Shown: one piece after another, positions 55,247 through 64,000 of the stretch | How positions within the stretch are numbered: position 1 is the first letter of the stretch | How the letters are laid out: every line of letters starts with the position of its first letter | NCBI GenBank assembly: GCA_005502805.1 | Contig: SCMY01000001.1 | Location: 682,001 to 746,000 of the forward strand | DNA from: Rhizobiales bacterium 2SD | Lineage (GTDB): Bacteria > Pseudomonadota > Alphaproteobacteria > Rhizobiales > Beijerinckiaceae | DNA length: 64,000 nucleotides | Reading direction: 5' to 3' | Translations under genes and position numbers: made by a program | Notes under the pieces: model-generated | Database searches by the model: none | Told to the model about the DNA's origin: nothing | What the model saw: only the letters and a program-made list of their open reading frames with translations

Positions 55247-56742
55247 GCGATCTGCTTCTCGGCCTCGATGCCGGCAACACCGTCGTCAAGGCGGTGCTGT
55301 TCGATCGCAGCGGCAAGGTCGTCGGCAAGGCGGCACGGGATGGCCGTTCGAGCAAGCCTGAGCCCGGTCATGTCGAACGCGACATCGGCGAACTCTGGGA
55401 CAATGCCGGCGAGGTAATCGCCGCCTGCCTGCGCGACGCCGGCGCCGAAGGCCGCGACATCGCCGCGGTCGGCACGGCCGGTCACGGCAACGGTCTCTAT
55501 CTGCTCGACAAGCAGGCGAAGCCGCTGCTCGGCATCCAGTCGCTCGACACCCGCGCTGCCGGTCTGGCGGCCGAGTGGCGGGCCGATGGTACCGCCGCGA
55601 CGCTTTACCCGCTCTGCCTGCAGAAGCCTTGGCCGTCGCAGACCGCGACGCTGCTTGCCTGGATCAAGCGCAACCGGCCGGAGATTTATGAGCGGGCCGG
55701 CGCCGCCTTCCTGTGCAAGGACGCGCTGACCTTCATGCTCACCGGCAGACGCGTGAGCGACTATTCCGATATGAGCGGCTGCGGGCTGATGCGTTTGCCC
55801 GAGCGCGACTACGATACTGAGTTGCTCGCGGCCTATGGCCTCGCCGATGCTCGAGCGTTGCTGCCGCCGCTCGTGCAGTCCGATGCGATCGCCGGAAGTG
55901 TGACGGAGAACGCGGCACGACGGACAGGGCTCGCAGCCGGCACGCCGGTTGCCGCCGGTTTCTTCGACATCATCGCCAGCTCCGTCGGCGCCGGGGCGGC
56001 TGAGCCGGGGCAGGCCGCGGTCGTGGTCGGAACCTGGGGCATCAACCAGATCATCCTCGACCGGCCGCTGGTCGACGAACGCATCTTCCATGCCTGCACC
56101 TGGCGGGCGGATCGCTATGTCGCGGTCGAATCCAGCGCCACCTCGGCGGTCAATCTCGAATGGTTCGTGCACGAGATTCTGGGGGAGCACGGCCCGGATG
56201 CTTTCGCGCATTGCAATGAGCTCGTCGCCTCGGTGGCGCCGAGCGCCGACAGCCCGCTCTTCCACCCCTTCCTCTACGGTTCTGGAACCGAACCGCAGGC
56301 GCGGGCCGCTTTCCTCGGTCTCGCCGGCTGGCATGATCGGGCGCAGATGCTGCATGCGCTTTATGAAGGCGTCGTCTTCGAGCATCGCCGCCATATCGAT
56401 CGTCTGCGCGCCGCCGGGGTCGGCTTCGATCGTGCGGTCTTGTCGGGCGGCGGCTCGCGCAGCGCGGCCTGGTGCCAGATGTTCGCCGATGGCCTCGCTG
56501 TGCCGGTCACGGTCGCCGAATGCGAGGAGACCGGCGCGCTCGGCGCCGCCATCGCCGCCGGCGTCGCGGCTGGTCTGTTCGGGGACATCGAAACCGGCGT
56601 CGCCGAGATGGTCAGGCCCAGGCGCAGCTTCGTGCCGAACCGCCCAGACGGGACGTTGAGCGATGCGCGCTACCGGCTCTACGATGCTCTTGCTACGACT
56701 CTGGCAGCACAGTGGCAGCGTTATCGATCGGAGGTCGCGTGA
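55243..56742 (+). CDS. FGGY-family carbohydrate kinase
   Basis: A 499-residue kinase with an N-terminal 'LLLGLDAGNTVVKAVLFD' phosphate-binding motif and C-terminal 'VLSGGGSRSAAWCQMFADGL' and 'ECEETGALGAAIAAGVAAG' (FGGY_C adenosine motif). The substrate-site segment 'LGIQSLDTRA' replaces the usual W-x-D-x-R, so the preferred sugar or polyol cannot be named. It should phosphorylate the imported compound as the first cytoplasmic step. Overlaps of 4 bases on both sides couple it to the aldolase and GMC genes. Confidence 0.92.
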   Translation: MSDLLLGLDAGNTVVKAVLFDRSGKVVGKAARDGRSSKPEPGHVERDIGELWDNAGEVIAACLRDAGAEGRDIAAVGTAGHGNGLYLLDKQAKPLLGIQSLDTRAAGLAAEWRADGTAATLYPLCLQKPWPSQTATLLAWIKRNRPEIYERAGAAFLCKDALTFMLTGRRVSDYSDMSGCGLMRLPERDYDTELLAAYGLADARALLPPLVQSDAIAGSVTENAARRTGLAAGTPVAAGFFDIIASSVGAGAAEPGQAAVVVGTWGINQIILDRPLVDERIFHACTWRADRYVAVESSATSAVNLEWFVHEILGEHGPDAFAHCNELVASVAPSADSPLFHPFLYGSGTEPQARAAFLGLAGWHDRAQMLHALYEGVVFEHRRHIDRLRAAGVGFDRAVLSGGGSRSAAWCQMFADGLAVPVTVAECEETGALGAAIAAGVAAGLFGDIETGVAEMVRPRRSFVPNRPDGTLSDARYRLYDALATTLAAQWQRYRSEVA

Positions 56743-58340
56743 GCGTCCGTCGCCATCTCGGCTCCTGGGATTATGTCATCGTCGGCGCTGGCTCGGCGGG
56801 CTGCGTGCTCGCCAACCGCCTCAGCGCCGATCCGCAGAAGCGCGTGCTGCTGCTCGAGGCCGGCGGCTCGGACAACTACCACTGGATCCATATCCCGGTC
56901 GGCTATCTCTACTGCATGGGCAATCCCCGCACCGACTGGGGCTACAGCACGGCGCAGGAGAAGGGCCTCAACGGGCGCTCGCTCGCCTATCCGCGTGGCA
57001 AGGTGCTCGGCGGCTGCTCCTCGATCAACGGCATGATCTACATGCGCGGCCAGGCCGCCGACTATGACGGCTGGCGCCAGCTCGGCAATCACGGCTGGGG
57101 CTGGGACGAGGTCCTGCCGCTGTTCCGCAAGTCGGAGCGGCATCACAGCCTGGCCGGGCCGTTCCATGGCCAGGAGGGCGAGTTGCGGGTCGAGCGCCAG
57201 CGCCTGTCTTGGCCGATCCTCGATGCCGTGCGTGAGGCCGCCGAGGAGATCGGCGTGCCCAAGGTCGACGATTTCAATGCCGGCGACAATTTCGGCTCGG
57301 CCTATTTCGAGGTGAACCAGAAGGCCGGCTTCCGCTTCAACGCGGTGCGTGCCTTCCTGAGCCCGGTGCGAAGCCGTGGCAATCTGACGGTGCTGACGCA
57401 GGCGCAGGCCGAGCGCATCGTCTTCTCCGGCAAGCGCGCGACCGGTCTCGAACTGCGCCTCAAGGGCGAGCCCGTCCAGGTCGACGCCGCCGGCGAGCTC
57501 ATCCTGTCGGCGGGAGCGATCGGCACGCCGCAATTGCTGCAGCTATCCGGCGTCGGGCCCGGCTCGCTGCTGTCGCAGCACGGCATCGCCGTCCAGCACG
57601 AGCTGGCCGGTGTCGGCGAGAACCTGCAGGACCATCTCCAGATCCGCACTGTCTTCAAGATCACCGGCGCGGGGACGCTGAACGAGCGCCAGGCGAGCCT
57701 GTTCGGCAAGGCTGGCATCGCGCTCGAATACGCACTGCGCCGCTCCGGCCCGATGGCGATGGCGCCGAGCCAGCTCGGCATCTTCATGCGCTCGGATGAG
57801 CGCTTCGCCACGCCGAACATCGAGTTCCATGTCCAGCCGCTCTCGCTGGAGCGCTTCGGCCAGCCGCTCGACGCCTTTCCGGCGGTCACGATCTCTGTCT
57901 GCAATCTCCGGCCGGATTCACGCGGCCATGTCCGGATCACCTCGGCCGATCCCTTGGCGCATCCCACCATCGCGCCGAACTATCTCTCGGCCGAAAGCGA
58001 TCGCGAAGTCGCAGCCGCCTCGATCACCGCGGCGCGCCGGCTGATGGCGACGCGCCGGATGCAGGCCTTCCGGCCGGAGGAACTCAAGCCCGGCATCGCG
58101 ATCCAGGAGCCTGCCGAGCTGGCGCGGGCGGCGGGCGACATCGCGACGACGATCTTCCACCCCGTAGGTACCGCCAAGATGGGCACCGACGCGATGGCGG
58201 TGGTCGATCCGCAATTGCGCGTGCACGGCCTTGCCGCCTTACGCGTCGTCGACGCCTCGATCATGCCGACGATCGTCTCCGGCAACACCCATGCGCCGGC
58301 AGTGATGATCGCCGAGAAGGCGGCGCAGCTCATGGCCTAG
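56739..58340 (+). CDS. GMC-family FAD-dependent oxidoreductase (choline/alcohol dehydrogenase-like)
   Basis: A 533-residue flavoprotein starting with GTG, preceded by GGAGG at 5 bases; the longer frame upstream lies inside the kinase gene. Hallmarks are the FAD motif 'YVIVGAGSAGCVLANRLS', GMC signature 1 'PRGKVLGGCSSINGMIYMRG', signature 2 'GAIGTPQLLQLSGVGP', and the C-terminal catalytic His segments 'TIFHPVGTAKMG' and 'SGNTHAPAVMIAEKAA'. It oxidises an alcohol group, possibly the unphosphorylated polyol as a side entry to the pathway (inference). It ends the operon, convergent with the aminotransferase gene. Confidence 0.93.
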   Translation: MSVRRHLGSWDYVIVGAGSAGCVLANRLSADPQKRVLLLEAGGSDNYHWIHIPVGYLYCMGNPRTDWGYSTAQEKGLNGRSLAYPRGKVLGGCSSINGMIYMRGQAADYDGWRQLGNHGWGWDEVLPLFRKSERHHSLAGPFHGQEGELRVERQRLSWPILDAVREAAEEIGVPKVDDFNAGDNFGSAYFEVNQKAGFRFNAVRAFLSPVRSRGNLTVLTQAQAERIVFSGKRATGLELRLKGEPVQVDAAGELILSAGAIGTPQLLQLSGVGPGSLLSQHGIAVQHELAGVGENLQDHLQIRTVFKITGAGTLNERQASLFGKAGIALEYALRRSGPMAMAPSQLGIFMRSDERFATPNIEFHVQPLSLERFGQPLDAFPAVTISVCNLRPDSRGHVRITSADPLAHPTIAPNYLSAESDREVAAASITAARRLMATRRMQAFRPEELKPGIAIQEPAELARAAGDIATTIFHPVGTAKMGTDAMAVVDPQLRVHGLAALRVVDASIMPTIVSGNTHAPAVMIAEKAAQLMA

Positions 58341-58394
58341 GGTCTAAACTCAACCGGACCTGCTGGCTCCATGAGGCGAGGCGCCGCACGTTCC

Positions 58395-59606
58395 TCACGC
58401 CCTGTATCGTTCGACCATCTCGACAATTCGGCGCGCCGCATCCAAGGCGGCGATCCGGTCCTGCGAGAAATTCAGCCGGATGCTTCGCTCGTGCGGGCCG
58501 AATTCCGTGCCGGGCGTCACGATGACGTCAGCCTGATGGCGTAGCAGTCTGACGAAATCGAGCGGGGCGACGGTGAGGCGCGGCAAGGTCGGGAACACGT
58601 AGCTTCCGGCCTGCGGACGCCGTGTCGGAAAGCCTGCGGCAGAAAAGATCGCGAGGAGGTCGTCGCGGATTGTCTGATGCTCTGCCACCCTTTGCTCCAT
58701 CCAGCCTGCCGGTTCGTCGAACCAGGACCGAAGGACCGCCTGATTGTAACCTGCCGCCCGCAGCGAGACGATCGCCTGGAGTTTCTCCATCCTGTCGATG
58801 ATTTCCGGCGCGCCGAATGCGACGCCGAGACGGTATCCGCTCAGGGACTCGGTCTTGGAGGGCCCCATGATCGTCAGGCACTGGCCTTCGGGAAGGCCGT
58901 TTGCGCGGATATGCGTATAGCTTTCCCCGTCGTACTGCAGGCGGGAATACAATTGGTCGGCGACGATCGTGGCTCCGTGCCGTTTCGCCAGCGCGGCGAT
59001 CCGCTCGATCTCGCGCGGGGAATAGACCGCTCCGGTGGGATTGTTGGGGTTGGAGAAGACGAAGGTCTTCGCTCCCGCCTCGAACGCCGCCTCCAGCTGG
59101 GTCAGGTCGAGGCCGGCTCCCTCCGCGCTCCCGAGATAGTCCATGGCGATCGGGACAATCTCGCCGCCGAAGAAGCGCACCAGCTTGCGATTGGCGAAAT
59201 AGTCCGGCTGGACGATTGCGACCTTGTCGCCGGCAGCGACGGTCGCGGCAACGGCGAGGAATAGCGCGCCTTGGGTACCTGGCGTGACGATGATGCCGGC
59301 ATCCTTCGACACCGGAGCTCCAGTGAAGGCCTCCAGCTTCGCGGCCAGCTCCGCGCGAATATCCGCGGAACCACGATACTCGGTGTACGCTTGGCGGCCG
59401 CCGATCCGCACGGCCTCCTCGAAGCGTTCCATGGCGTCCGGGGGAGGAGCGAAAGCATCGACGTCGCCGTGCGAGAAGTCGACCCGGCGGCCCGGCAGGA
59501 CCTCCCCGATCATCAGACTCCGGATGTCCTCATGCGATTGCCGCACCTCCTGTCCCGGAGCGTTGTCGGTCGAGAGGGCTGCGAACTTGCTGGCTAGCGA
59601 CGACAT
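58395..59606 (-). CDS. Class I/II PLP-dependent aminotransferase
   Basis: A 403-residue fold-type I aminotransferase. 'EYRGSADIRAELAAKLE', 'VTPGTQGALFLAVAATVAAGD' (two segments), the substrate/PLP motif 'FSNPNNPTGAVYSPREIE', 'TIVADQLYSRLQYDG', the PLP Lys251 in 'MGPSKTESLSGYRLG' and the C-terminal 'RSIRLNFSQ' Arg are present. The start at 59606 is preferred since the frame's earlier ATG adds an unconserved stretch. It is the last gene of the polar amino-acid importer operon and should transaminate the imported amino acid or a product of it. Confidence 0.92.
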   Translation of the reverse strand: MSSLASKFAALSTDNAPGQEVRQSHEDIRSLMIGEVLPGRRVDFSHGDVDAFAPPPDAMERFEEAVRIGGRQAYTEYRGSADIRAELAAKLEAFTGAPVSKDAGIIVTPGTQGALFLAVAATVAAGDKVAIVQPDYFANRKLVRFFGGEIVPIAMDYLGSAEGAGLDLTQLEAAFEAGAKTFVFSNPNNPTGAVYSPREIERIAALAKRHGATIVADQLYSRLQYDGESYTHIRANGLPEGQCLTIMGPSKTESLSGYRLGVAFGAPEIIDRMEKLQAIVSLRAAGYNQAVLRSWFDEPAGWMEQRVAEHQTIRDDLLAIFSAAGFPTRRPQAGSYVFPTLPRLTVAPLDFVRLLRHQADVIVTPGTEFGPHERSIRLNFSQDRIAALDAARRIVEMVERYRA

Positions 59607-59659
59607 GTTTGTCCCTGTTGGCGAGTTGATGAGCGAGATCTGGGATTCCAAGGCTGGGG

Positions 59660-60634
59660 CTATCCTGCAAGAGCCTTGCGGAATACCTCCGGCTCGACGT
59701 TTCCGCCCGAGAGCAGCACCACGGCGCGCCGCCCACGCAGCGCTTCCGGGCGCTTTAGAAGCGCGGCCAATGCGACAGCTCCGCCGGGCTCGACCACGAG
59801 GCGAAGTTCCTCGAATGCGAAGCGGATGGCGCGCAGGACCTCTTCATCCGACACTGTCAGGACGCTGGAGAGTTTCCTGCGATTGAAGGAAAACGGCAGC
59901 TCCGCCGGCGTCGGCGCCAGCAGGGCATCGCAAACGGAGCCGGAGAGGCGCTCGTTAACCTCCCGTCTGCCGCTGGCGAGAGAGCGCCGCGTATCGTCGA
60001 AATCCTCGGGCTCAGCCGCCCAAAGTTCCGCCCGCGAGCCCAGCGCCTCCATGGCGAGCCCCGTACCAGCGGCGAGCCCACCACCTCCGCAGGGAACGAC
60101 GACGAGGTCCACCTCGCCGGACGCCTGCCCGGCCGCCTCGACGAACGCGGAGCCCTGCCCGGCGATGACGAAGCGATCGTCGCCCGGCGGGACCACGGCC
60201 ACAGGCATGCGTGCCGCGATCTCGGCGGCGATGTCCTCGCGGGATTGCCTGCCGCGCTCGTAGAGGACGACCTCTCCTCCGTTTTCGCGGGCCTTGTCGA
60301 TCTTGTTGGCGGGAGCATCGCTCGGCATGACGATCGTCGCGCGGATGTCGAGCATCCGGCCGACGGTCGCGACGGCCTGGCCATGGTTGCCCGTTGAATA
60401 GGCGACGACGCCACCGGGAAATTCGGACCGATCCAGCCGCGAAAGCCGATTATAGGCCCCCCTGAACTTGAAGGCGCCCGAGCGCTGCAGATTCTCGCAT
60501 TTGAGCAGGATCTCGGCGCCGGTCAGCCGATCGAGGGTCGGCGAACGCAGCAGCGGCGTGCGAACGGCCACGGGCTGCAGGACGCGCGCGGCGTCGAGGA
60601 CGTCATCTGGGTTGGGAGCTGTCAGATCGGTCAT
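59660..60634 (-). CDS. Threonine dehydratase/serine racemase-type PLP enzyme
   Basis: A 324-residue fold-type II PLP enzyme. The PLP Lys56 lies in 'RSGAFKFRGAYNRL', with 'YSTGNHGQAVA', the phosphate-cup 'VPCGGGGLAAGTG' and 'EPGGAVALAALL'. Length without a regulatory ACT domain fits serine/threonine dehydratases, serine racemases and hydroxyaspartate dehydratases. The ATG is 1 base after the ATPase stop. With the adjacent importer and aminotransferase it probably deaminates a hydroxyamino acid; the specific substrate is unknown. Confidence 0.91.
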   Translation of the reverse strand: MTDLTAPNPDDVLDAARVLQPVAVRTPLLRSPTLDRLTGAEILLKCENLQRSGAFKFRGAYNRLSRLDRSEFPGGVVAYSTGNHGQAVATVGRMLDIRATIVMPSDAPANKIDKARENGGEVVLYERGRQSREDIAAEIAARMPVAVVPPGDDRFVIAGQGSAFVEAAGQASGEVDLVVVPCGGGGLAAGTGLAMEALGSRAELWAAEPEDFDDTRRSLASGRREVNERLSGSVCDALLAPTPAELPFSFNRRKLSSVLTVSDEEVLRAIRFAFEELRLVVEPGGAVALAALLKRPEALRGRRAVVLLSGGNVEPEVFRKALAG

Positions 60635-60635
60635 C

Positions 60636-61364
60636 TCAATGGGCCAGGATGCGTGACAGGAAGAGACGGGCGCGCTCCGAACTCGGCTCGGCGAAGAAGC
60701 GCCGGGTTTCTGCGACCTCGACGATCTCACCCCTGTCCATGAACACGACCCGGTCGGCCGCCGCCTTGGCGAACCCCATCTCGTGGGTCACGACAACCAT
60801 GGTCATTCCCTCACGGGCGAGCTCCAGCATCACCGCCAGCACCTCGCCGATCATCTCGGGGTCCAGGGCCGAGGTCGGCTCGTCGAAGAGCATGGCGAGC
60901 GGGTCCATGGCGAGCGCGCGGACGATCGCGATGCGCTGCTGCTGGCCGCCCGAGAGCTGCCCCGGATAGGCCGCTTCTTTGTCGACGAGGCCGACACGCT
61001 CGAGGAGGCTACGCGCCTTGTCCTCGGCCTCGGCACGGCTCCGCTTGAGCACATGGATCTGCGCCAGGCAGACATTCTCCATCACCGTGAGGTGCGGATA
61101 GAGTTCGAAGTGCTGGAACACCATGCCGACCCGCGAGCGGATCCTGGCGGCTGCCGCGGGCTTGGAAGGAAGGTCGTCGCCATCGATGACGACCCGCCCG
61201 GCCTGGATCGGCTCGATCCCGTTGATGCATTTGACGAAGGTGCTCTTGCCTGAGCCCGAGGGCCCGCAGATCACGACGACTTCGCCGCGCGCGACCTCGA
61301 GGCTGCAGTTCCTGAGGACCGCAACCTCTCCATAGCTCTTGGACAATCCTTCGATCCGTATCAT
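60636..61364 (-). CDS. Polar amino-acid ABC transporter ATPase (GlnQ/HisP-like)
   Basis: A 242-residue ATPase: Walker A '[10 protein letters not shown]', Q-loop '[18 protein letters not shown]', signature '[15 protein letters not shown]', Walker B '[15 protein letters not shown]' and switch '[19 protein letters not shown]'. This is the normal pattern of the PAAT family. The start at 61364 (MIRIEGL) is chosen; an ATG three codons earlier is possible. It energises the two permeases encoded upstream. Confidence 0.94.
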   Translation of the reverse strand: MIRIEGLSKSYGEVAVLRNCSLEVARGEVVVICGPSGSGKSTFVKCINGIEPIQAGRVVIDGDDLPSKPAAAARIRSRVGMVFQHFELYPHLTVMENVCLAQIHVLKRSRAEAEDKARSLLERVGLVDKEAAYPGQLSGGQQQRIAIVRALAMDPLAMLFDEPTSALDPEMIGEVLAVMLELAREGMTMVVVTHEMGFAKAAADRVVFMDRGEIVEVAETRRFFAEPSSERARLFLSRILAH

Positions 61365-61421
61365 GGCGACCATATCGTTCGCGCTGACGCGCGGTTGCTG
61401 GGAAAGGGCTGGCCGGCGGCG

Positions 61422-62084
61422 CTAGTGCGCGTGATGCCGGTCACGGTTCAGGCGTTGCGCCAGCGCGCCGCCGGCAGTGCACAGGGCGAAGTAGACGAGA
61501 GCGGCGAACACATAGAGCTCGACAATGCGGTTCTGGGTGTTCGCCACGATGCTCGCGGAGGTCATGAAGTCGTGGAGCGACACGACATAGACCAGCGAGG
61601 TGTCCTGGAAGAGCACGACGCCCTGCGTGACCATCAGAGGCGCCATCTTGCGCAGCGCCTGCGGCAGGACGACCAGGCGGATCGTCTGGAGATAAGTCAT
61701 CCCCGACGCCTTGGCCGCCTGCCATTGCCCTGGCCGGACGCTCTTCAGGCCCGCCCTGATGATCTCCGAATAGTACGCGCCCTCGAACATGACGAACGCG
61801 ATCAACACAGAGTAGAGAGCGCCGACGGGCCGGCCGAGCAGCAGCGGTACGAGGAAGTAGAACCAGAAGATCACGAGGATCAGCGGAACGGCCCGAAAGC
61901 CGTTCACATAGAGCGCGGCCGCCATCGCCAGGTAGCGGAAGCGCGAGAGACGCGCGATGGCGATGATCAGGCCGAGCGCCATGCCTCCGGCCATGGCGAC
62001 GGCGGTGAGCCCGAGGCTGAGGCCGAGCCCCTGCAGGAGGAAAGGCACGGCGTTGGGGATCACGGAGAAGTCGAATCCGGTCAT
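61422..62084 (-). CDS. Polar amino-acid ABC transporter permease (HisM/GlnP-like)
   Basis: A 220-residue permease with five or so hydrophobic helices and the family's 'ALYVNGFRAVPLILVIFWFYF' and 'PGQWQAAKASGMTYLQTIRLVVLPQALRKMAP' (two segments) EAA region. It starts 3 bases after the partner permease gene and precedes the ATPase gene by 57 bases. Confidence 0.93.
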   Translation of the reverse strand: MTGFDFSVIPNAVPFLLQGLGLSLGLTAVAMAGGMALGLIIAIARLSRFRYLAMAAALYVNGFRAVPLILVIFWFYFLVPLLLGRPVGALYSVLIAFVMFEGAYYSEIIRAGLKSVRPGQWQAAKASGMTYLQTIRLVVLPQALRKMAPLMVTQGVVLFQDTSLVYVVSLHDFMTSASIVANTQNRIVELYVFAALVYFALCTAGGALAQRLNRDRHHAH

Positions 62085-62087
62085 CGC

Positions 62088-62804
62088 TCAACCTTTCGCA
62101 GCCGAACCGGCCACCGAGATCCGGCGCTCGATGGCCGTCATGAGCGTCGTCACGACCAGGGCGATGGCCATGTAGACGACCGTCGCAGCGGTGAAGGCCT
62201 CGAAGCCCTGATAGGTGAAGCTCTGGATCTGCTGGGTTTGCGCCGTCAGCTCGTAGACGCCGATGGTCAGGGCAATCGACGAATTCTTGAATATCGTCAG
62301 AAACTCCGAGGTCAGCGGCGGCACGACGATCCTGAACGCCTGCGGCAGCAGGACGTGCCGATAGGCCTGGACCGTGGACAATCCCGAAGCGCGAGCTGCC
62401 ATAGACTGGCCGCGCGGGACGGCTGCGATGCCGGCAGAGACCTGGACCGCGACGCGTGAGGCCGTGAACAGGCCCAACGCCACGATGGCCGTCACGATCT
62501 CCGGATGCGGCAGGTCCCGCTTGAGCCAGGTCCCCACGGTTTTCGGCAGCAGTTCCGGCACGACGAAGAACCAGAGGAACATCTGCAGGAGCAGAGGGAC
62601 GTTCCGGAACAGGTTGATGTACGACCCAGTGACCATGCGCATCGCGCCGCGACCGCCGCTATGGAGCACGCCGATCAGCGTCCCGATCGTGATCGCGATG
62701 GCCCAGCCGGCGAGCGAGATCACGATCGTCATGGCGATGCCTTGGCCGAGCCAACCCAGATAAGGGGATTGGAAGAGGACGCCCCAATTCCACGCATAGC
62801 TCAT
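62088..62804 (-). CDS. Polar amino-acid ABC transporter permease
   Basis: A 238-residue permease. 'GSYINLFRNVPLLLQMFLWFF' and the EAA loop 'PRGQSMAARASGLSTVQAYRHVLLPQAFRIVVPP' (two segments) identify the GltJ/AapQ-like partner of a heterodimeric amino-acid channel. It lies 40 bases after the binding-protein gene. Confidence 0.93.
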   Translation of the reverse strand: MSYAWNWGVLFQSPYLGWLGQGIAMTIVISLAGWAIAITIGTLIGVLHSGGRGAMRMVTGSYINLFRNVPLLLQMFLWFFVVPELLPKTVGTWLKRDLPHPEIVTAIVALGLFTASRVAVQVSAGIAAVPRGQSMAARASGLSTVQAYRHVLLPQAFRIVVPPLTSEFLTIFKNSSIALTIGVYELTAQTQQIQSFTYQGFEAFTAATVVYMAIALVVTTLMTAIERRISVAGSAAKG

Positions 62805-62844
62805 GGCGCGCCCTTCCCGGCCTGCCCGCGGATCCAGATCCGCT

Positions 62845-63720
62845 TCACTCGGGAATCCCGATGATCTGGAAGGTGGTCGCCAGCGGCACCGACAGAGGCA
62901 CGCCCAGCGGCTCGAACCACTTCTGGTAGACCTTCTGGAGCTCGCCCTCGCGCGCCAGCCGGGCGAGCGTCGCGTTCACGAGCGACAGGAAGACCGTGCT
63001 GTTCTTCTGCACCAGGAAGCCGTAGCTGTCGTAGGAGAGCGGCTTGCCGACGACCTCGTAGTCTGTGGGCGACGGCGCCTTGCCGCGAAGCCCGAACAGC
63101 AGGATGTCGTCGGTCGAGAAGGCGTCGACGCGATCGGTCGACAGGGCAAGGAAGCCCTCCGAATTGTCCCGTACCGGCACGATCCGGATGTTCAGCTTGT
63201 CACGCTCGACGAGGGACTTGATCAGGCGCTCGGGCACCGAGTTGATCGGCAAGGCGATCGACTTGCCGTTGAGGTCGGCGAGCTCGGCGATGCCGGACTT
63301 CGACTTCACCAGGAGCCGCGTCGAGGAGATGAAGAAGGGGCTCGAGAAGTCGACCTGCGCCTGGCGTCCGACCGTGTTCACGGCGGATTCGCAGGAAATG
63401 TCGACGGTCCCGTTGGCGACGAGCGGGATGCGGTTCTGCAGGTTGACCGGCACCCATTTGATCTCGAGCTCGGCCAGACCGAGCGCAGACTTCACGGTCT
63501 GCGCGACCTTGACGCAAAGATCGCTCGAATAGCCGGTCGGCTTCCCCTGCGCGTCGATGTAGGAGAAGGGGATCGAAGCCTCGCGATACCCGATCGCGAT
63601 CGATTTCTTCGCTTTGATCCGATCGACCACGGCATCCGACGATTGCGCAGCGGCGGTCGATGCCGCTCCCAGTGCCGCGCTGATGCAGATGGCGGCCAGC
63701 GCCACGATGCGACCCTTCAT
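62845..63720 (-). CDS. Family 3 amino-acid-binding protein
   Basis: A 291-residue periplasmic binding protein with a signal peptide (1 to about 25, 'ASTAAAQ') and SBP_bac_3 features: 'IAIGYREASIPFSYIDAQGKPTGYSSDLCVKVA' (in segments), 'WVPVNLQNRIPLVANGTVDISCESAVNT' and 'VDFSSPFFISSTRLLVK'. It resembles glutamate/aspartate-type (GltI) binding proteins, so an acidic or hydroxy amino acid is the likely ligand. It is the first importer gene, downstream of a HAD hydrolase gene. Confidence 0.93.
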   Translation of the reverse strand: MKGRIVALAAICISAALGAASTAAAQSSDAVVDRIKAKKSIAIGYREASIPFSYIDAQGKPTGYSSDLCVKVAQTVKSALGLAELEIKWVPVNLQNRIPLVANGTVDISCESAVNTVGRQAQVDFSSPFFISSTRLLVKSKSGIAELADLNGKSIALPINSVPERLIKSLVERDKLNIRIVPVRDNSEGFLALSTDRVDAFSTDDILLFGLRGKAPSPTDYEVVGKPLSYDSYGFLVQKNSTVFLSLVNATLARLAREGELQKVYQKWFEPLGVPLSVPLATTFQIIGIPE

Positions 63721-63756
63721 GTCCCGCTCCCGTTGTGGTTGTTGGTCGATGCGATG

Positions 63757-64000
63757 TCAGGCGATGGCTTCGAGCAGCTCGGCGAGACTTGAAACCGTCA
63801 GGTCAGGCCGGGCCTCGGCCGCACCCTCGCCGGACAGGCCGAGAAGGCGCTGCCGCCGGTTGATCCAGGCCGATTTGAGTCCGAGCCTGTTGGCGGGCGT
63901 GATGTCGGCGCGAAGGCTCTGGCCGACATGCAGGACGCGCTCCCGCGGGACGCCGATCGCCTCGAGCTCGGCCAGCGCAGTGGTGAAATGCTCGTCGCTG
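63757..64000 (-). CDS. HAD-superfamily hydrolase, C-terminal fragment (cut by window edge)
   Basis: The last 80 codons of a gene entering from the right edge. 'RVLHVGQSLRADITPANRLGLKSAWINRR' (quoted over two segments) is the C-terminal motif region of HAD phosphatases/dehalogenases, where the Asp in 'SLRAD' is a Mg ligand, and the protein ends with 'TVSSLAELLEAIA'. It is in line with the amino-acid importer operon, 36 bases upstream of the binding-protein start. The substrate cannot be judged from the fragment. Confidence 0.85.
   Translation of the reverse strand, partial: SDEHFTTALAELEAIGVPRERVLHVGQSLRADITPANRLGLKSAWINRRQRLLGLSGEGAAEARPDLTVSSLAELLEAIA

Overview
The window is GC-rich, densely coding DNA that reads like a soil or plant-associated alphaproteobacterium. 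The order Hyphomicrobiales, perhaps a Bosea-like genus, is an inference from gene content and from promoters with TTGACG -35 boxes, not from a marker gene. It holds about 54 protein genes, one tRNA (selenocysteine) and no rRNA, CRISPR array or insertion sequence that I can see.

Layout. (1) 1-4919: the N-terminal part of a glycine-rich autotransporter, divergent from a histidine kinase/OmpR-type regulator pair, with 10-bp tandem repeats between them. (2) 5049-16460: a catabolic island with a PuuE-like deacetylase, two orphan tripartite-tricarboxylate (Bug/TctC) binding proteins, two cupins, Ldh2-type dehydrogenase, RidA, FAH-family hydrolase, ACMSD-like amidohydrolase, FMN reductase, an SsuABC-type ABC importer and a GntR/FCD regulator. 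Four of its promoters share an 18-bp dyad, so it looks like one regulon. (3) 17001-25642: a Dpp/Opp-type ABC importer with a creatininase-family enzyme, an enolase-superfamily enzyme and an RpiR regulator; two TGTA-type operator candidates lie upstream of this operon. (4) 26044-40299: a complete selenocysteine island. One arm has a TlpA-like thioredoxin, a transglutaminase-like protein, a NifS-like desulfurase and selD. The convergent arm has the Sec-containing formate dehydrogenase fdoGHI, fdhE, selA, a Sel1-repeat protein, selB, selC and a small unknown protein. The tRNA-Sec gene lies inside the 3' end of the selB reading frame. (5) 40647-46576: a proline-racemase-family enzyme with a Pot-type ABC importer and a divergent GlxA-type AraC regulator. 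(6) 46854-58340: an Rbs-type sugar importer, SorC regulator, aldo/keto reductase, GlpD-like dehydrogenase, LsrF-like aldolase, FGGY kinase and GMC oxidoreductase, probably for an unidentified polyol or sugar. (7) 58395-64000: a polar amino-acid ABC importer with a PLP dehydratase/racemase, an aminotransferase and a partial HAD hydrolase.

Taken together, the window is mostly a chain of self-contained uptake-plus-catabolism modules, each with its own regulator, around a selenium-dependent respiratory formate dehydrogenase. The most unusual items are the shared GntR operator set, selC nested in selB, catalytic-residue substitutions in the proline-racemase and enolase-superfamily enzymes, and the hybrid polyol pathway.
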